Shown in pieces: positions 35,051 through 37,643 of a stretch of DNA of 37,643 nt. Within the stretch, counting starts at the first letter, position 1. Every line of letters begins with the position of its first letter. Below the pieces are notes generated by a model. The model saw only the letters and a list, made by a program, of their open reading frames with translations. It had not been told where the DNA came from and did not search any database. A program made the translations under genes and the position numbers. The stretch is from Bacillota bacterium (GTDB taxonomy: Bacteria > Bacillota > Clostridia > Acetivibrionales > DTU013): NCBI GenBank assembly GCA_023411715.1, contig JAEYOM010000097.1, positions 1 to 37,643 on the forward strand, read 5' to 3'.

Positions 35051-36538
35051 TTAGACCGGTATCTTCAAAACTATCTTTGTGCCTTTACCCGGAGCGCTCT
35101 TCACTTCTATCACATCTTCGCAATTGAAAAACAGCTTCAGCCTCTGCACCACATTGTATATTCCTATCCCTGTCATATGCCCGGATATTTCGCTTTCAAA
35201 CTTGTCACACTTCAATATCTTCTGCCTTGTTTCCTCGCTCATTCCGACTCCATTGTCCTGAACGCTCATTCTGACCACCGTATCACATTTGTCAAGAGAG
35301 ATATTGATCACGCCTCCTCTCTCCATGTTCCCTATACCATGAATCGTGGCATTTTCCACCAGAGGCTGAATAATCAGAGGCGGAACGTCAATATCAAGCA
35401 AGCTTAGGTCAATACTGTATTCAAATTTCATAATGTCTCCGAACCGTACGAAAAACAGTTCCTCATATGCTCTTACTGTATCGAGCTCGTCTTTGATCCT
35501 GACTTTTCTGTCCAGGCTTTTAACGTTGTATCTGAATATCTTTGCCATATTGTCAAGAAAGTCCGACGTCCTGTCAGCTCCTTCGATCATCGCAAGCTGG
35601 ACTCCGGCATTGAGCGTATTGAAAAGAAAATGCGGATTGATCTGCATTTGCAGCGCCTTCATCTCCGCATCTGCGAGCAAGGACTGTATCCTCAAATTTT
35701 CTATCTGCTGTTCAAAAAGCTGTGATTCGGTGTCGGCCTTGCTGTGCAGCTCGCTGATGTAATTCCTGATGCTGTGCTTCATCGTGTTAAACGCGTTTGC
35801 CATTATGCTGAGCTCGTCCTGTGAATACACTTCGACATCTTCCGCGTCGAAATTGCCCTTGGACATTTCCTCAGCTGAATGTGCAAGCTTTATTATGGGT
35901 TTTGTCATATTGTAGGTCAGGTATGAAATCACAAGTATGTTCAGCAATATTACGGATATTATGAGGATCAGATTCGTCGTCCGCAGTTTGTTAAGATTCT
36001 CCGACATGCCAAGATATTGATTAGTATTAATATTTAAAATATTAAGATTCAGGCGATCGGTATATGTCCGGATATATCCTGTTATCCGGTTGGCCTCGGC
36101 ATACCTGGCAATATACTCATCCGCGTTGCCCACTCTTTTAGCCTCTACGGCTGCTTCCGTTTCATTGAAATACGAAACGACCATGTATGCGATATCCCGG
36201 TAAATCAGATCGTTCTGGCTATATACCCCGTACGTTTCATCAAACATGCTCCGCGTCTTTTCGCTGAAAATATCCTTATATCTGTAATAATTAAGCAAAC
36301 TGTCCGAATCGGTGGTAACAAGGTAATCCGTAAGGTTGGTATTCACGTTATTCATATTACTGAGAAATTCTTCGATTTCTACATTAGCGGCAAACATATC
36401 ATCCATCTTTTCTATTATATTGCTTGAAAGGCCCAGAATAAATATGCTCGCAGCACTGGCCAGAATCATGGTCAGAACAAAGATCGCAATAATCCTGGAC
36501 TTTATGCTTTTGAACATTCTATTCCAAAATTTTTTCAT
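35051..36538 (-). CDS. YesM-type sensor histidine kinase, second copy
   Basis: 495 residues with a transmembrane helix at about 15-37, a compact all-helical extracytoplasmic region of about 150 residues (unlike the Cache-like domain of the other YesM), a second helix about 188-210, HAMP about 211-262, a coiled linker, the phospho-acceptor H303 in MQINPHFLFNTL, and an ATPase domain with VENATIHGIG, DNGVGM and GIGIYNVVQRL. The four-helix-like sensor fits detection through a separate binding protein. It starts 19 bases after the anchored binding-protein gene, so that protein is its likely co-sensor, as in XylFII-LytS-type systems of clostridia. Confidence 0.92.
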   Translation of the reverse strand: MKKFWNRMFKSIKSRIIAIFVLTMILASAASIFILGLSSNIIEKMDDMFAANVEIEEFLSNMNNVNTNLTDYLVTTDSDSLLNYYRYKDIFSEKTRSMFDETYGVYSQNDLIYRDIAYMVVSYFNETEAAVEAKRVGNADEYIARYAEANRITGYIRTYTDRLNLNILNINTNQYLGMSENLNKLRTTNLILIISVILLNILVISYLTYNMTKPIIKLAHSAEEMSKGNFDAEDVEVYSQDELSIMANAFNTMKHSIRNYISELHSKADTESQLFEQQIENLRIQSLLADAEMKALQMQINPHFLFNTLNAGVQLAMIEGADRTSDFLDNMAKIFRYNVKSLDRKVRIKDELDTVRAYEELFFVRFGDIMKFEYSIDLSLLDIDVPPLIIQPLVENATIHGIGNMERGGVINISLDKCDTVVRMSVQDNGVGMSEETRQKILKCDKFESEISGHMTGIGIYNVVQRLKLFFNCEDVIEVKSAPGKGTKIVLKIPV

Positions 36539-36557
36539 AATATGTTTACCTGTTCAT

Positions 36558-37568
36558 TTATTTTTGATCGATATTTATGGCTGTGTATATATCTGAAGCG
36601 ATGTTTAAATAGCTCGACTGAAACGAATCTCCGACACTGCCGCATAACACTTCTACGCTCTTGTAGCCAGCGTTATACCCATTCCTGTCCAGTACCCCGA
36701 ATATGATCTCTTTTTTGATATAATGCCTGATCTCATCCGTGATACCCGTACCAACTATGGCGACTTTTCCCACCAGGTTGCGTTCCACAATTACGTGCGC
36801 CGCTGCTGCCGTATCCTTGGCGTTTGTGCAGAATATCACATCTACGTCGGGATGCTCAGTTAATATGTTTCTTGTCAGATCCTCCGCTCCAAGCAAATCG
36901 TTGTCTCTGTACAACGTGCATAGCAGGTTTATTTTCTGCTCGCTTTGGATTATGCTTGTTATGCCGCTCATCATGATATCGCTCTGTGACATTACAGTCT
37001 TATCGGTTTCACTCTGGCCCGCATCCGATAAAATCACCGCCAGATTGATAGGCGAATCCTTGTCCGCTGCTTGAGATATAAGCTTTGCCGCTTTTACTCC
37101 AAAATCATAAAAATTGTTTCCTACATACGTAAGCCGGTTACTGTCGACAGATTCGACTATACCTACTACTATGTGGATGCCTGACTTGGCCGCGCTGTTG
37201 ATTGCATCCGAATATTCGGCCGAGTTCTCACCGTTTACAATGATGCCGTCAACTCTGGATTTGTTTGCAATATTTACATACTCTACTGCTTTATCAAAGC
37301 TGTCCGGGTCGGATATCGGATTGTATTCGATTGCGGCGTTATGCACTTTTCCGGCTTCGAATACGCCTTCTTTGAAGTTCTGCCAATATTCGTCGTCTCC
37401 GGAATCTATTATCAACGAGAAATGATATTTCGGATTTACGCCGAACACATTTGTGGTGTTTCCGTCATAGACTTTATTAACCATATTGAAGTAATATACA
37501 GCCATTGCAGCCGATGTAACCACAATGGCAAACAGAAGGGCCAATGATATTCTGTACAGACATTTCAT
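36558..37568 (-). CDS. Membrane-anchored periplasmic-binding-protein-like sensor subunit
   Basis: 336-residue Peripla_BP_4 (RbsB-like) protein. The N-terminus has one hydrophobic segment (about 7-27) without a lipobox Cys. An AMA-like cleavage site is possible but the segment may stay as an anchor. The binding lobes show FSLIIDSGDDEYWQNFKEG-type opening (quoted as SGDDEYWQNFK), VDGIIVNGE, VVGIVES and a C-terminal IFGVLDRNGYNAGYKSVE. AGAGGTGG precedes the ATG. It is first in the operon with YesM and YesN, so a ligand-sensing rather than transport role is likely. It differs clearly from the XylF-like lipoprotein at the other end of the operon. Confidence 0.85.
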   Translation of the reverse strand: MKCLYRISLALLFAIVVTSAAMAVYYFNMVNKVYDGNTTNVFGVNPKYHFSLIIDSGDDEYWQNFKEGVFEAGKVHNAAIEYNPISDPDSFDKAVEYVNIANKSRVDGIIVNGENSAEYSDAINSAAKSGIHIVVGIVESVDSNRLTYVGNNFYDFGVKAAKLISQAADKDSPINLAVILSDAGQSETDKTVMSQSDIMMSGITSIIQSEQKINLLCTLYRDNDLLGAEDLTRNILTEHPDVDVIFCTNAKDTAAAAHVIVERNLVGKVAIVGTGITDEIRHYIKKEIIFGVLDRNGYNAGYKSVEVLCGSVGDSFQSSYLNIASDIYTAINIDQK

Positions 37569-37618
37569 TTTGTTACCACCTCTAGAAGGGGCTGCCAGCC
37601 TGTTTGTAATCTTTATCC

Positions 37619-37624
37619 ATTATA
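37619..37624 (-). promoter_or_regulatory. -10 element upstream of the second sensory operon
   Basis: A perfect TATAAT on the minus strand lies about 50 bases upstream of the anchored sensor gene. The matching -35 would fall at or beyond the window edge, so the promoter is only half visible. Confidence 0.5.
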
Positions 37625-37643
37625 CCATAAATGGGGTGTAAAA

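Overview
The window reads as chromosomal DNA of a polysaccharide-degrading anaerobic Clostridia member (Bacillota), plausibly of the Ruminiclostridium/Acetivibrio type. This is inference. It rests on strong AGGAGG-type ribosome sites, lipobox-bearing solute-binding lipoproteins, an S-layer-anchored modular GH9 enzyme, two YesM/YesN two-component systems and YtcQ/LplB/YtcP-type sugar transporters without their own ATPase. No tRNA, rRNA, CRISPR array or phage gene was seen.

Layout. (1) 1-2316: an AT-rich leader with a triple 14-bp repeat, then a DHA2-type MFS drug exporter overlapped by a PadR-type regulator (+). Bases 1-120 hold nothing recognisable. (2) 2377-3033: a 5'-truncated copy of an XylF-like sugar-binding protein (-) abutting an IS110-family transposase fragment (+). 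(3) 3043-11967: a tightly packed minus-strand operon, in transcription order zinc alcohol dehydrogenase, RraA-like protein, KDPG aldolase fused to a VOC domain, KDG kinase, SDR, UlaG-like metallo-hydrolase, mannonate dehydratase and a GH38-like protein. Its leader at 11968-12159 has palindromes and hairpins. (4) 12206-15688: a mutarotase-fold protein and a second GH38-like protein (-). (5) 15790-23232: a 2480-residue secreted GH9 glycanase with many Ig/FN3 and carbohydrate-binding modules and three C-terminal SLH domains. (6) 23436-28464: binding lipoprotein, two permeases and a second binding lipoprotein (-). (7) 28569-32064: YesM/YesN sensor and regulator (+). (8) 32093-37568: a second sensory cassette (-), in transcription order anchored binding protein, YesM, YesN, a six-unit 48-bp tandem repeat and an intact XylF-like lipoprotein.

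How it fits together. The GH9 protein on the cell surface would cut a plant-type polysaccharide, and the LplB/YtcP-type transporter would import oligosaccharides using a shared ATPase encoded elsewhere. The two cytoplasmic GH38-like proteins and the mutarotase-fold protein would process them. The central operon encodes every step from D-mannonate to pyruvate plus glyceraldehyde-3-phosphate, and it also has an SDR and a lactonase-like protein but no hexuronate isomerase. This suggests oxidation of free mannose (or a related sugar) to mannonate rather than a classical glucuronate pathway. The YesM/YesN pairs with their binding proteins probably sense the sugars and induce the locus.

Most unusual points: both GH38-like proteins lack canonical metal and nucleophile residues; the 48-bp array lies between yesN and xylF; and the whole sugar locus is flanked by direct repeats of about 94% identity that are fragments of the xylF gene.
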